DNA from: Chimonanthus salicifolius
Taxonomy: Eukaryota; Streptophyta; Magnoliopsida; Laurales; Calycanthaceae
DNA length: 64,000 bases
Reading direction: 5' to 3'
Assembly: GCA_013350335.1 (NCBI GenBank)
Contig: CM023541.1
Span: forward strand, 61,569,413 to 61,633,412
Below, piece after piece: positions 13,366 to 24,469 of this stretch. Numbering within the stretch: the first letter of the stretch is position 1; the number at the start of each line of letters is the position of its first letter. A program made the position numbers and the translations under genes. The notes under the pieces were generated by a model. That model was not told the origin of the DNA. It did no database searches and was given only the letters and a program-made list of their open reading frames with translations.

Positions 13366-14251
13366 CAAGAAAGTAAAAGAGAAAACAGCACAAAAAGAAA
13401 GGGACATCCTGACATCAAAATAAGGATATGAAAAAGAAAAAAAAAAGATAAATATTTTGAAAAGTGCTGGAAAAAAAAAAAATAGAGGAAGAAATATCTC
13501 GTTGTATATCTTAAAGACCTCTAACCTTTTGATCAAAATATTTATTCTTAGAGTCTTATTATCCTTCTTTGATTTGACCCGATCCCAAGCCATGTTTCGT
13601 CCTATTAAAAGTCCTATTGATCTTAAGTTGAAATATGGTATTTCATGTGGAGAATAGAGAAAGAAAAATGATAATGTATAACTCAACGTTATCAGAAAAG
13701 TGGCGTCTATTCATGAGATCCAACAATTATTTTCTTTGTCATGTACCGTTTTTCTAATACATATGTGAGAAATTTTGAATTTGAATAAACAAACTCCGCT
13801 CACATATACGTTTGAGAGAAAATAACCCAACCTCTGAGCGTTAATCTTTCTGAGAGATATCCAGTGAGGTTTGAAGTCAAAGCGTATTTTCCGATGTTGG
13901 GTACGAAACTTGTGTCTATTTGGAAAAGAAAACTAAATTTAATATTGGCTAAGCACACACTACACTCTGAATGTAAGTCTTATAAAATAAATTTTGGAAT
14001 CGTATGATGTCTAAATCTTTATGAACTTGTTTTTGCTGAATCTGAAACTAAGACTATACAAAATTGATGTTTGTGGGTGTCATCACTGAAAACCTTCACG
14101 AGACTATAACTCGTCCACTAGGGGTAACCTGGGGGTTTAAAGGCTTATTGCATACGCTAAATGCAATCGAGAGTGCCAGCGAAAGTGGTATAAATTAGAA
14201 TTTGAATGTCTAGTTTTTAATTTTTGTTTTGCTCGAGGACTAGCAAAATCT

Positions 14252-14266
14252 AAGTTTGGGGGTATT
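14252..14266 (+). other. Terminal polypurine tract
   Basis: AAGTTTGGGGGTATT immediately precedes the TG of the 3' LTR, where plus-strand priming is expected. The preceding GCTCGAGGACTAGCAAAATC is the context usually seen in Athila/Tat elements. Confidence 0.85.
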
Positions 14267-15830
14267 TGTTGAGCACTGAAAATTACCATTTTACCCTTTA
14301 ATTTTTGATTAGTTAGCCTTTGATTTGTGAATATTAGATGCGTTTAATAGAGTTTTCAAGTTTTGCAGTGTATTTGTGAGAATAAAAGAAAAATGAATTA
14401 AAATGGAGAAAAGTGGGCCATAGTCCTATTTTTTTGAAAGTTTATAATTTTTACCACCTAATTTGATTTGGAATTATTGTAAATTATTATAATTCAAATC
14501 CGGATATGAGAGTTTGAATTATAATAATATTTTTTAGACTATGTTACATTGTAAAGGTGGTCGAAATTTATAAACACACAAATGGACCCACTGTTCGAAT
14601 CTAAAGCCTGAAGACAAAGTCTGCAATTGGAAGCCAATGAGCCAAAGTCCACTAGTATTCCAGGCCAGATAAAAGTCCAAGTATGGGATCCAAGTCCAAA
14701 AGACCAAGTGGAACCAGTGAATTTCGTTTGAAAGATGGTGCATTATCTGCAAAATTCGGTGCTTGAAAAAGACAGTGGATTTGGATAAAAGATAGTGGAT
14801 TTGAATAAAAGACAGGGATAAAGATAAAAGAGTTTGAACCGAATGAGAGATAAGAAAGAGAGGGATAAGGAGATAAAGGAGTTAACCGATCTCCACAGAG
14901 AGAAATTTTGAATTTGAATGGATCCCTTATCTTGGTTGAATTTGAAGGGTCCCTTATCTCATCTCTTCTCACTCCTATAAATTGATGGCTTTAGGGTCCA
15001 TTGAAAGTTGAACCGGGCAAGACATTGAAGGCGGAAGTTGGACGACAAAAGACAGGAGAAAAATAAATAATTTTCTTGTAAGTTATTTTATTTTTATTTT
15101 TATCTTTATGTCAAATCCAAAAGAGAATTGTAATTCATTTCTGAATTTTTAAATAAAATTCATGGCGGTTTGTTTAGATGTATGATATTCCCAATTGTTA
15201 AATATTAAATAATGATGGTTTTCAATTTAATTTTAATTCTTTTTAAGAACTTCATGAAACAAATTAATTTGAGGATTTTTTCAATGAAAAGTGGAACCCC
15301 TTTTAGGATCAGTGGGACTTGCCGTCTCTCCAGTCTAAGGTTCTTATTAAGAACGGTTGTTTTAGAATTGGGGAAACACAAGTTTAAAACCCGCTCAAGC
15401 CTAAGGCTTGATTTGAAATATCCCGATTTAATTATTTTTTTTAATTAGAATTTTATTAAATAAGAAACTTGAATTATGTTTAATAATTCCAGAATATTTC
15501 ATAGTCTAGGCCATGTTTTTGTTTTTAAATCGGATAACATGGTACTTCGAATGCTTGACCCGATTCCATTGTAGATTATGTAAAAAATTTATTTTTTTTG
15601 ATTTATTTTTCTTTTTCTCAAAAATTTATCAAAACTATTCATTATTTTAAATTAAGATTATAACTAAATGTTTTAGAAAATTATTTCCTTAAATCACATC
15701 ATTTTTAAATAGTGCGTTTTTTTTATTTCGTACATATATTTTGTAGATTTCCCTTGGGTACGACCTCGCACTCATGCTCTATACTATAAATAGGTTCGTA
15801 CGCTTGCGAGTAATTTAAAATTTCACATCA
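14267..15830 (+). repeat. 3' LTR
   Basis: Same length as the 5' LTR and indistinguishable by eye, including homopolymer lengths (the T8 runs after AAATTTA and after AGTGCG). It is followed directly by the ATTGT duplication. Confidence 0.95.
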
Positions 15831-16347
15831 ATTGTCAACTGAAATTCTGAATACATTAGATGATCACTACTACTTTATTTTATTTTATTTTTTTACATAT
15901 TTATATCCTCGAGAGGTGGAAGCACAAATTAACTTATTAGAGGGCCATTGTACAAAATAATTTTTTGACAGGGTCCAATGTGCAATTTTAACATATCTTA
16001 AGGGCATTCCCAATTTCAAATGTCAAAAACAAGGTCAGGTCTAGCCAGGTATGCATGAATTTGAGTAAGTAATCAAGAAAGAAAGCTTTAATTCTGATAT
16101 TATTTCACAATTAAAGCAAGAGGATGAGATGAAATGAATGAAAGAAGTGTATTGCATTCAACACGTTGAGGTGTCTAGAGAGATGAGATTCTCTTTTTTT
16201 CAACTCCAAAATCATTTAGGTATGCATGGGAAACAGCTCTAGAGTCTAGATATATAGGTGTGAAAATGTAAAAAGAATTACTGTCTTCGAATCTCATATA
16301 TTTTAACCATATATACTCTTTTCAATATGTTATAAACTAGTGATAAT

Positions 16348-16681
16348 TATTAGAACACATGAGTAGAATTCATTCTTAAAAATTGAGTATTGACGAGAGG
16401 GTGCTCATATATTTAAAAGCCTCATAATCCATAGGTTCACAGGTGATATGGGATATGCTAACACTCTACTTTAGCGCAGCGCCAGAGTTGGAGATACTCA
16501 CTTCTCTCCCTCCATGAAAGGTTGGAGGCAAGAACCCGACCCATCCATTTAATACCTTGATATCATGTTAGAACACATGAGTATAACCCATCCTTAAAAA
16601 TAAACTATTAAGAAAAGGGTACACATATATTTATTAACCCCATAATCCATATACTCACATGCGCTGTGGAACATGCTAACA
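16348..16681 (-). mobile_element. Tiny TRIM retrotransposon (334 bp)
   Basis: Two 116-bp direct repeats (16348-16463 and 16566-16681), roughly 80% alike, flank a 102-bp interior. The better-preserved repeat begins TGTTAG and ends CTAACA. A perfect 5-bp duplication ATAAT lies at 16343-16347 and 16682-16686. On the minus strand the repeat is followed at once by TGATATCAAGG, which resembles the initiator-Met primer site TGGTATCAGAGC, so the element points leftward. The first TG is mutated to TA in one repeat. It has no coding capacity. Confidence 0.85.
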
Positions 16682-16801
16682 ATAATATCGTAGAGATAAC
16701 TCAACTTAGACATCACTAAAGTATTTTATTCGACTTTTAAAATTCTACAGTTCCACTAAATACAAGTCATATTAAATTTATGGAGTTCGTCCATATGAGT
16801 C

Positions 16802-16912
16802 TAGTTCAACTGGTTACCTTATGCCTCAAGAAGTGAGAGGTTGCAAGTTCGAACTCTCATGACTTAACTTTGGTGTGAGATTTCCTACACGTAAATTAAA
16901 AATAAAATAAAA
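16802..16912 (+). mobile_element. tRNA-derived SINE
   Basis: A box TAGTTCAACTGG (16803-16814) and B box AAGTTCGAACTC (16846-16857) are well spaced for a tRNA-type pol III promoter. The tail CACGTAAATTAAAAATAAAA is shared with the other copies. The very 5' end is not clearly bounded. Confidence 0.8.
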
Positions 16913-17659
16913 TTATGGAGTTTAGTCAATTTGAAAATCTTTCATCACAAATGTTAATAGACGTGATAGAGTAGAGCTACATGCGGTAGAATTATAATAA
17001 TTTTGATGAAGATATTGATAAATGATTAAAGGTGTGGAGAAATACCTAGTGACAACATTTATAATTCAAAAGTCAGACAAGATAATAGCTGTGATCAATA
17101 ATCAATGGTTAAAGGACCGCATGTGGACTCATATCACTATCATTTAAGAAAAAGTATGGGAGAGTCTCGATCAAATGATTATAATTATGAGCTTTAAAGT
17201 CATAAATTAAATGATAAAAGTTATTAATAAAATTCAATTCTAATTTATTATTGTGCTTTGATCATGTGTACTGTAAGGATTAGAGGAGATAACAAAAATA
17301 TAAAACTCAAGCCTATCTAAATCTCTATATTAACCAATGATCATAATATCGAACTGATTCATATGTTTCTGATACACATCAAAAGTATTAAAATGCCAAT
17401 ATTTGAACCCATGGTTTACAAAATGAGGCTTAATACTTTCTTGATAAAGATCATTTTCACCTGTCCCATCTCTTTTCCACCAAGTTGATTAAAATTGGAT
17501 CAATTGGGCTAAAGTAAGGACCACAACAACAACAAATTAATATTCTTACACGTGGCCCAATTAAGTAATTCTCATGTCCATGTGTTGGAGAGTTTTTTAA
17601 CGAATGATATTGAAATATTAAATTTTAAGAAGTTTATATATTATAACATCAGTCAATAC

Positions 17660-17957
17660 TGCCACTAAATAAATGAGTAAAACTCATCCTTAAAAATTAA
17701 TTTGAAATTAAAGAGTGTCCATGTGCTTATAAGCTCAAGACTTGCTAACACACTCTCTCAGTGTTAGGGCTCAAGACACTCGGCTCTTCCTCTCCATGCA
17801 GGGTTGGAGTTACGAATTTGACCCATCGCAGTGGCACCCTGCTGTGATGCCATGTTAAATACATGAGTAGAACTCATCCTTAAAAACCGCCTTTTAAAAA
17901 GAAAGTGCCCATGTGCTAATAAACCCCAAGACTCCAAGGTCCACTGATAATGTAGCA
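17660..17957 (-). mobile_element. Degenerate TRIM related to 16348-16681
   Basis: Two direct repeats, about 17660-17750 and 17853-17957, share ATGAGTA-AACTCATCCTTAAAAA with the TRIM at 16348. The first ends GCTAACA and the second begins TGTTAAAT. The reverse complement of 17841-17852 is TGGCATCACAGC, a 10 of 12 match to the initiator-Met primer site directly abutting the repeat. Outer ends are eroded and no target duplication was found. Confidence 0.7.
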
Positions 17958-18108
17958 ATGTTCCAAAACTCAAAACACAGACTCAAGTCAAAATCTTACT
18001 ATGTTGAGAAATTTTGTTGAGCTTTTGAAAAACTAAAAAATTATTAACTCGCTTGAATTAGACCAATTCACTAGAGTATCTTTCAATATTTAAAGAATGG
18101 TCCATACT

Positions 18109-18238
18109 AGGGGTGCAAATATCAGCCTATACGCCGATATCTCGGCCGATATTGGCCTTTTTTTTTAAAAAAAAAAAGAGAAGAGAGAAAAATATCAGTT
18201 GATATATCGTTTCGGCTGATACCGAATTTTGCACCCCT
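18109..18238. mobile_element. Hairpin MITE with 10-bp target duplication
   Basis: The 130-bp element starts AGGGGTGCAAA and ends TTTGCACCCCT, a perfect terminal inverted repeat. It is flanked by the identical 10-mer GGTCCATACT (18099-18108 and 18239-18248). The interior holds GATATCTCGGCCGATAT and a T/A-rich centre. A 9-11 bp duplication suggests the Mutator-like group, but hAT-like origin cannot be excluded. Confidence 0.88.
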
Positions 18239-18248
18239 GGTCCATACT

Positions 18249-19458
18249 ATTTATATTTTATACTAATCAACCAATATTTGAATCTTAATGTAAGACTGAA
18301 AATAAACATGAATCAAGTATTCTCATGGAGGATTCTATTTTGACTCATGTTTTAGATTGACAAATCTCTATACACATGTTCATTATATGAAGAATTTAGA
18401 GATCAATTTTAATTTATATTATTTGCATACAAACATAACCATTTGGTGTCAAATGCTTTCAATTATCATATTATTGTTGGGTATTTACAAGTTTAGTGAA
18501 TGAAGAATCATTGAAGGCACCAGTGTTAAATTATTTGAAGACAAAAGTTTTCAGCATTATATAGCATATATTATTATTAATATTTTCGTCAATGTTGTTC
18601 AAAGATGAAACACTGAGTTTAAGATTCAAATAGGAAAAGCAAACAAGTGGGGAAATTGCATTCAAATTCAGTTTTCAGTTCCAAATACTTCATAGTTAAT
18701 AGTTTATTATTTTCAAAAATCAAATCTGAATCAGAATTCAATCGAATCAAATAACTTAATGAATTTGTTTGAATTTTTCAACATCCAATACAACTCAGTA
18801 ATTTGATTTACTCAAAATTCTAACTAAATTGAGTCTATTCGAACCTGAGTCCAAAATTTCACCAATATTCAAAATATAGGTCCTTCACTGGATCAAAATT
18901 TGTTGACTTATAATTTGCCCCATTTTAACCCCATATTTTATTTTTTGAAAAATATTTAATGTTGATAAATCTAAAATTTTGGTTGAAATTTCAAGTGTAT
19001 TGGTTTTGAGCCCTTTTTATTGAAATCTAATATTTTATTATGTGTGTGAAATCTAATAAATTTTGACTGCTATTTAAGTTTTTGTTCGAAATTTGAAACT
19101 TAAATTCGAATAGACTCTTCTATAATTTTTTTTTTTTTTTTTAAAGTTTAAGCTATGCTAAAGACGTGGAATCTGAAATATATCCATGCAAATTTGGTAA
19201 ATCCAAACTATTCAAATGTTATTTTTTTTTAACACTCCTGCGCAGTAATTTTCAAAGTCTTTTTATCTAGAGATGCTGCTCTTTAAATATTAAAGTGGGT
19301 TGTATATTTTTGGATGAATTGTGTAAAAAATGATAAGACATTGAATATGTAAAATTTAAATTTTATCTCGTCATTTTAACTTTGAATATTTCATTGATTT
19401 TTCATAACCTATCTCACAAAGTTATAAAGTATCTATTTGAAGAGTTTTCCTTAAATTA
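18249..19458. other. Intergenic AT-rich DNA, nothing identified
   Basis: No open frame, RNA or repeat boundary can be supported here. A poly-T run lies near 19128. Confidence 0.5.
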
Positions 19459-19460
19459 TA

Positions 19461-19640
19461 CTCCCTCCGTCCCATTTTAATTGTCTCATTTGAAAATTTG
19501 TATTTTTTAAGAAACTCTCTATTTAAGGCTAGCATTCCATGTGATCTCATCCATTTTCAACACATTTTATACTAAATGAGACAACTATTTTGGGACAGTT
19601 TCAAAATCCATATAGGACAACTAATTTGGGACAGAGGGAG
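19461..19640. mobile_element. Stowaway-type MITE, copy 2
   Basis: The ends CTCCCTCCGTCCCA and TGGGACAGAGGGAG are canonical. TA duplications lie at 19459-19460 and 19641-19642. It is 180 bp, near copy 1 in sequence, with intact termini. Confidence 0.93.
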
Positions 19641-20082
19641 TATCATCCATAAAATCCTCCCAACCATATAGGGCCAAATCTATAAAAAATGTGGAGTCGT
19701 CCATTTGAAAATGGTACTTCACTCTCTCTATAGTTGTTTTTTTTTTTTTTTTCTTCTTTCCTCATTTGGATTTAGATCCAACCTGAATTTATGTCCACAT
19801 GATTTGTCCTAACCAGTAAATTGACCATCCTAAGTAAAAATACTTATTTAATCAATTTATTTTGATTTAAAAAATTAGGAGTTGGAATGATACATGGGCC
19901 TCATTTTGACAATTTGAGAGGTCTAACAATGATCTATCCAATAATCAAATTCTTTTTATAATAGAGGCAATTTGAACCTCTTAACATTGTTATCAAATCA
20001 ACTCAGCTCTTCAACTAAATCTGTTCCTAAGGTTTTGAATACTTGGTAGAGGATAGAGACCAAGTTTGAGCCATATCTAAAC

Positions 20083-20240
20083 GGGTGGTGTAGTTTAACT
20101 GGTTGCGACCAAAGCTTCAGGAAGCGGGACATGAACTCTCATGAACTAACCTAATCTGCTTTTAGGGTAAGGAGTATCACTCATGAGAGTTTTATACGGG
20201 GTTTTCTGAGGTTTCTAACACGTCAATTAAAAAAAGAAGT
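20083..20240 (+). mobile_element. tRNA-derived SINE
   Basis: It begins GGGTGGTGTAGTTTAACTGG with an A box and has a weak B-box region near 20130. It ends TTTCTAACACGTCAATTAAAAAAAG, the family tail. It is the longest plus-strand copy. Confidence 0.75.
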
Positions 20241-20995
20241 AGTTTTGAGTCATATCTGCTAACTCGAACTTGAATTAGTTAAGTTCTAATTTAAATTCGG
20301 TGAAAATGATAGAAAACGCTCTAAATTATGTAGAAATCTTTCATATCGAACTTAACTCAGTCAATACGACTCATACTCCACCAAATTTTAAAACCATGCG
20401 TATCGCCCCCCAAAGCTTATGGCCTAATGCACTATAAAAAGCCCATTTGAGAGGGAGAGAGAGAATATTAGGCATGTGGACTTAAAGGGTGGTATAGTGA
20501 GATGAGGCCCACAAATTTCTACAATAAGGATGAGAGTGGGAAGCACGAGGGCTGAGTTGAAGGAAGGAAGGGGTGTGTGGTAGAGACATTCCATCCATGA
20601 CTGGTTAATTCAACCAACTCCCTTTAAAGGAAATGTTCCATTTTCTCGCTAAAACTTAACCATGGTAGGCCCAAATCCTCTATTGCTCCTCCCTAAAGCT
20701 AAGTATAATCATTTCCCCTTTTCAATCCCTTCCCCTTCTCAGCTTCTTTTTATTCTTTTCTATATTAGATTGCGATCCATCCAAGCAAATGTCACTACCC
20801 TTCTTTGCTCACATCAGTGTGGTGAATTATTTCCATCAATCAACAGACCTCACTTTCATTCACACTTCTATCTTTCTACGTATATTAACTCTTCCCAAAC
20901 GACAACCTAAACAAACTAAACCAATACCCATTCTTCTAATCTTCCTTTCTCAACTCATCACCACCAAATACCTTCCCTCCTTTCATTCCTTTGAC

Positions 20996-21170
20996 TTTTT
21001 TTTTTTTTTATTTTTTATTTATTTACGTGTGGAAAACTCAGACACAGTCCTATTAAAACCCCCACTGGTAAGCCCACTACCCCTAAGCCATACCAAGGTT
21101 AGGTCATAGGAGCTCAAACCCACAACCTCCAGCTTCTGAGACAGGAGGCAACCAGTTGAACTACACCCAT
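20996..21170 (-). mobile_element. tRNA-derived SINE
   Basis: Reverse-oriented copy. The tail (poly-T on this strand, then ATTTACGTGTGG) is at the left, and the B box (AGCTCAAACCC) and A box (CCAGTTGAACTA) lie at the right end. The neighbouring open frames at 20662-21109 are partly made of this repeat. Confidence 0.8.
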
Positions 21171-21512
21171 TTTTTGACTTTTGCTCCCTCCCTCCCCCAT
21201 AAACATCTCAATCGATTAGATCATGTACTCTATATAATTGGGTGTGTTGGATAGATGACTCTATAAATATGAAATGTATTAAGTTTTAGCATCACTTGAT
21301 CATCCCAGTTTATATAATATTGATCTTTTTAAATTTGAATAAATATAAATGACTTATTTACGAAAGTTAAAAGTTCATACACTCTCTATTCACATGGTGT
21401 TCTTCACATAGATCACACTCAGTCATGTGAAGCTCAAAGACAATCTCACATAAAAAAAAAAAAACATATTATAAGAGCATTTTATCTTCCTCAATCACCC
21501 ATTTGAAAATGT

Positions 21513-21737
21513 ACCCATGACCCATAAAAGTTCATTAGAGACAAAAGGCCAAATTTCACTCTCAGACATTCTTTTAATAAATACCCATGATCCAATCAGC
21601 TCCATTAGTAACAAAGAAGCAGATGAAATTTGCCAAATTGCACCTGAAGACATTCTTTGAATAAATACCCATGATCCAATCAGCTCCATTAGTGACAAAG
21701 AAGCAGATGAAATGGCCAAATTCCACCTGAAGACATT
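21513..21737. repeat. Tandem repeat, 84-bp unit
   Basis: Two near-identical 84-bp units start at ACCCATGA (21583 and 21667). A diverged 70-bp unit precedes them at 21513. On the minus strand the frame stays open across all units, so the repeated peptide SSASL-LMELIGSWVFI appears twice. No start, promoter or known domain supports a gene. Confidence 0.8.
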
Positions 21738-22956
21738 GAAGAATTTCAAACAAGATTACTGGATGTAAATCCACATGAAACTAGGGCTGTATGCACAACT
21801 AAAATAGAGAAAGCATCTCATTACAGGTAATATATGGTGATTTGTTCTTGTCACTTAGCCACAAAATTGGCTCTTTTGGTGGAATTGGGGAAAACCTAGG
21901 AAAGGCACATCATAAAGTGGAAAGATGAAATCTTCTCAGAGCAAACAGATGGGTAAAAAACAAAATTAGTTAACATGAAAGCTCTTCTTTTGCATGGTTT
22001 TAAAGCACTATTGTTCTATTCCATTTTGACCCTTTTTGCTGAAAACATAAAAATGTTGAAGAAAAAAATAAATTGAGAAATTTCATTGTTAATGCATCTT
22101 AGGGTCTTTTACATCTAAGTAAAGACTAAAATAGGATATAAAAGATCTAAATCAATATGAACATATGCATCCAATTTTTAAAATCATGCTCTTGGTAGAG
22201 AGATCCATCTATTTCAGTCTTTATCAGAACATATATTAGATGGGGAAAATTTTATGGGTCAGGCCAAAATAAAGAGATCCATCTATAAAAAAAAAGATCA
22301 TGGATGCAAGATATGGACAAGTCACAATAGAAAACCTTGTTCAATTAAGAACATCTCTTTGATCTGCTTGTTATAGGATCCAAATTTCACCACCAAATTG
22401 AGGAAGACTACAGAAACAAAATATTTAGTATTTGACATGCTAAAATTCATGATCTTAGTGATTTCAACTAGGTTTGTATGAAGTAGAAGAAGAACTGAGT
22501 ACATTAAAGAGAATCACTTAACTTGTGTTTGAATTCAATAATCAAAGCACCTTTGGTTAACTAAATTTCATATTTAAAATTCTTAACTAAATCTTAAACT
22601 TCCTAAACTAACTAATCATGAAGAATTGCATGAGATACGGCCAAATTTCGACCTTGCAAATTCATAAACCCAGGCTAGATAGGAGACAACCAATGTCATG
22701 CCAACAGATTGAGAAAGAGAGAATGCTCAGGCTCTACAAGTGAGAGGTAAAAGTGCAAGCTATGAACATCTGTAGGCGTGTGAGTGAGAAGTAAAGTAGA
22801 AGTAGTCGAAAACAAAGAATTGAAAAAGAAAAAAAGAAAAAAAAAAGAGAATATTATTTCTGAATTCAGCAGGATCCAAAACAAATCGAGTGGGATCCTA
22901 CTTAAAGTCTCGAGAGAAGTTAAAGTCAACGACTGACAAAAAGAAAATGGTGTCGT

Positions 22957-23468
22957 TGAAACACCCAGCCCTGTTGGGTGTAGAGGCATTATAAGAGGGG
23001 GCAGCACCTCACCTATCATGAGGGTTTTTTAGCTTGGTTTAGTGGTCGGGCCCAAAGCAAAACCGTGTGGATCTAAAACGGGCAATATCGTGATGGAGGT
23101 CGGATCGGGTCGTCACATGTGATATCAGAGCATAGTTCAACACTCGGACTGTGTGAGCTCTCTACTAGTGTGACGTTACCTGCCTATGTGTGTGGACTCT
23201 CTGTCAGTGTGACATGACAGAGCCGGAGACAAGTATGGTCTAAAGAGGGGTGGATTGTAACACCCAGTACTGCTGGCATGTGGAAAAGTTCCACATCGCC
23301 CAGCGTTGTTGGGTGTAGAGGAATTATAAGAGGGGGTAGCCCCTCACCCATCATGAGGCCTTTGGGCCTGACCTAGTGAGCTGGGCCTAAAGCAAGATCT
23401 TACAGGGTTAGATGGGGTCCAAAGAGGACAATATCGTGATGAAGGTTGGGTCGGGTCGGGTCGTCACA
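22957..23468 (+). mobile_element. TRIM/SMART-type LTR element (512 bp)
   Basis: LTRs lie at 22957-23117 (161 bp) and 23256-23468 (213 bp), starting TGAAACACCCAG and TGTAACACCCAG, both ending GGGTCGTCACA. The 5' LTR lacks about 50 bp present in the 3' LTR. A perfect duplication GTCGT lies at 22952-22956 and 23469-23473. TGATATCAGAGC (23120-23131) is an initiator-Met-type primer site and AAAGAGGGGTGGAT precedes the 3' LTR as a polypurine tract. The 138-bp interior is non-coding. Confidence 0.92.
23120..23131 (+). other. Primer binding site of the TRIM, initiator-Met type
   Basis: TGATATCAGAGC differs by one base from TGGTATCAGAGC and lies 2 nt after the 5' LTR. Confidence 0.8.
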
Positions 23469-24129
23469 GTCGTTGATGCCAATTTTATTAAGAAAAATAA
23501 ATAAATAAATAAAAGAACAAAGAAAATCTCGAAATAACAATTGACATGGGGTTTCTATTGCCACAATTGAAAGTGAGAAGGGAGGAGAGTTGATTTGAGT
23601 TGACTCTCTAGATATTAAAGAAGGAAACGAAGAAGAGAAATAAAAGACTAGAAATGAAAAAATATCGAAGACTAATTTTTTTTCGTAAATAAAGATAGAG
23701 AAAATCAAATGCACGAAATTACCTATAAATTAGTCTGAAAAAAAGTCAGAACTTAAAACATTTAATCTAATTCTAAAACCTCAAACAAATTATGCTACTG
23801 TTCATGTTAATAGTTTTAAGTACTGCTTGTGCTTTGTTCTTGCAGTGAGAGAGAGAAGAGAGAGAAGAACACATGAGGCTTTATAGGGTCTCTGGCTGGC
23901 ATCACCTTTGTGGGTGAGGGCCCATCTCATTCGAAAAGGGGCTCTAAAACAACAACTTCAAAAGCTGGGCCAATCCAATCTTCGGCATGGGTTCTCATGA
24001 ACCTGATCCCATCTTCCGCAGGAACAACTCATTGGAACAATAAAATGGCAGTCCGGTGGACCACCATACTTTTACCATTATTATTGCTATTAATCATTAT
24101 TTGTTCTTATTACAAATACTTACGTCATC

Positions 24130-24325
24130 ATGTCATATTTTAGAGAGAGAGAGAAAGGAAACATGTTTTTTACCTTCTCTAATAGAGACTTGTGTTTGGT
24201 ACGTGAAGTTTGTTACGTAATAGTAGTCTACACAGACAAAAGAGAGAGAGAGAGAGAGTAGGGTTGATATTGATTACACAATACAAGTCTACGTAGAGAT
24301 AGAGATAGAGATAGAGAGAGAGAGT
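24130..24325. repeat. GA-rich leader/promoter repeats of the MYB gene
   Basis: Three (GA)n or (GATA GA)n blocks (about 24142-24155, 24241-24258, 24295-24324) precede the MYB start codon. GA/CT tracts near plant transcription starts are common; whether these are promoter or 5' leader cannot be told from sequence alone. Confidence 0.7.
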
Positions 24326-24469
24326 CGATGCCAAGTCGTTTTAGGGTTAGATGGAAAGTTGGGAGGCGAGAGTAGGCCCCATCCGGTGCACTTGTCGGAG
24401 GAGCAGTGCTTAAAAGAGCAAGAAGAAGAGCCGCAGTTCTGCCTTCATTCCCGGAAGAATCAGAAGAGA

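Larger units (their letters stand above)
9423..15830 (+). mobile_element. Intact non-autonomous LTR retrotransposon (gypsy, Athila/Tat-like signals)
   Basis: The element is 6408 bp with a perfect 5-bp target duplication, ATTGT (9418-9422 and 15831-15835). LTRs are 9423-10986 and 14267-15830, both 1564 bp, offset by exactly 4844 bp; I saw no difference between them by eye. They begin TGTTGAGC and end CACATCA. Six bases after the 5' LTR is an 18-nt primer site TGGCGCCGTTGCCGGGGA (10993-11010), complementary to the 3' end of plant tRNA-Asp. A polypurine tract AAGTTTGGGGGTATT (14252-14266) abuts the 3' LTR. The 3280-bp interior has no gag, protease, reverse transcriptase, RNase H or integrase frame, only short frames and A-rich low complexity, so it must be mobilised in trans. 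The signals match the Athila/Tat group, but without coding sequence the assignment is inference. Confidence 0.95.

Noticed and set aside
13197..13686. Minus-strand frames of 73 and 133 codons
   Set aside because: Phe-rich peptides from poly-A/T tracts in the retrotransposon interior.
16802..16857. True tRNA gene
   Set aside because: Only the pol III promoter boxes resemble a tRNA. The acceptor and anticodon stems do not pair, and an A-rich SINE tail follows.
20662..21109. Two plus-strand frames of 82 and 106 codons
   Set aside because: Overlapping low-complexity frames, partly made of a reverse SINE; no domain or splice context.
22696..23714. Minus-strand frames of 107 and 104 codons
   Set aside because: They run across TRIM LTR sequence and A-rich tracts, with biased composition.
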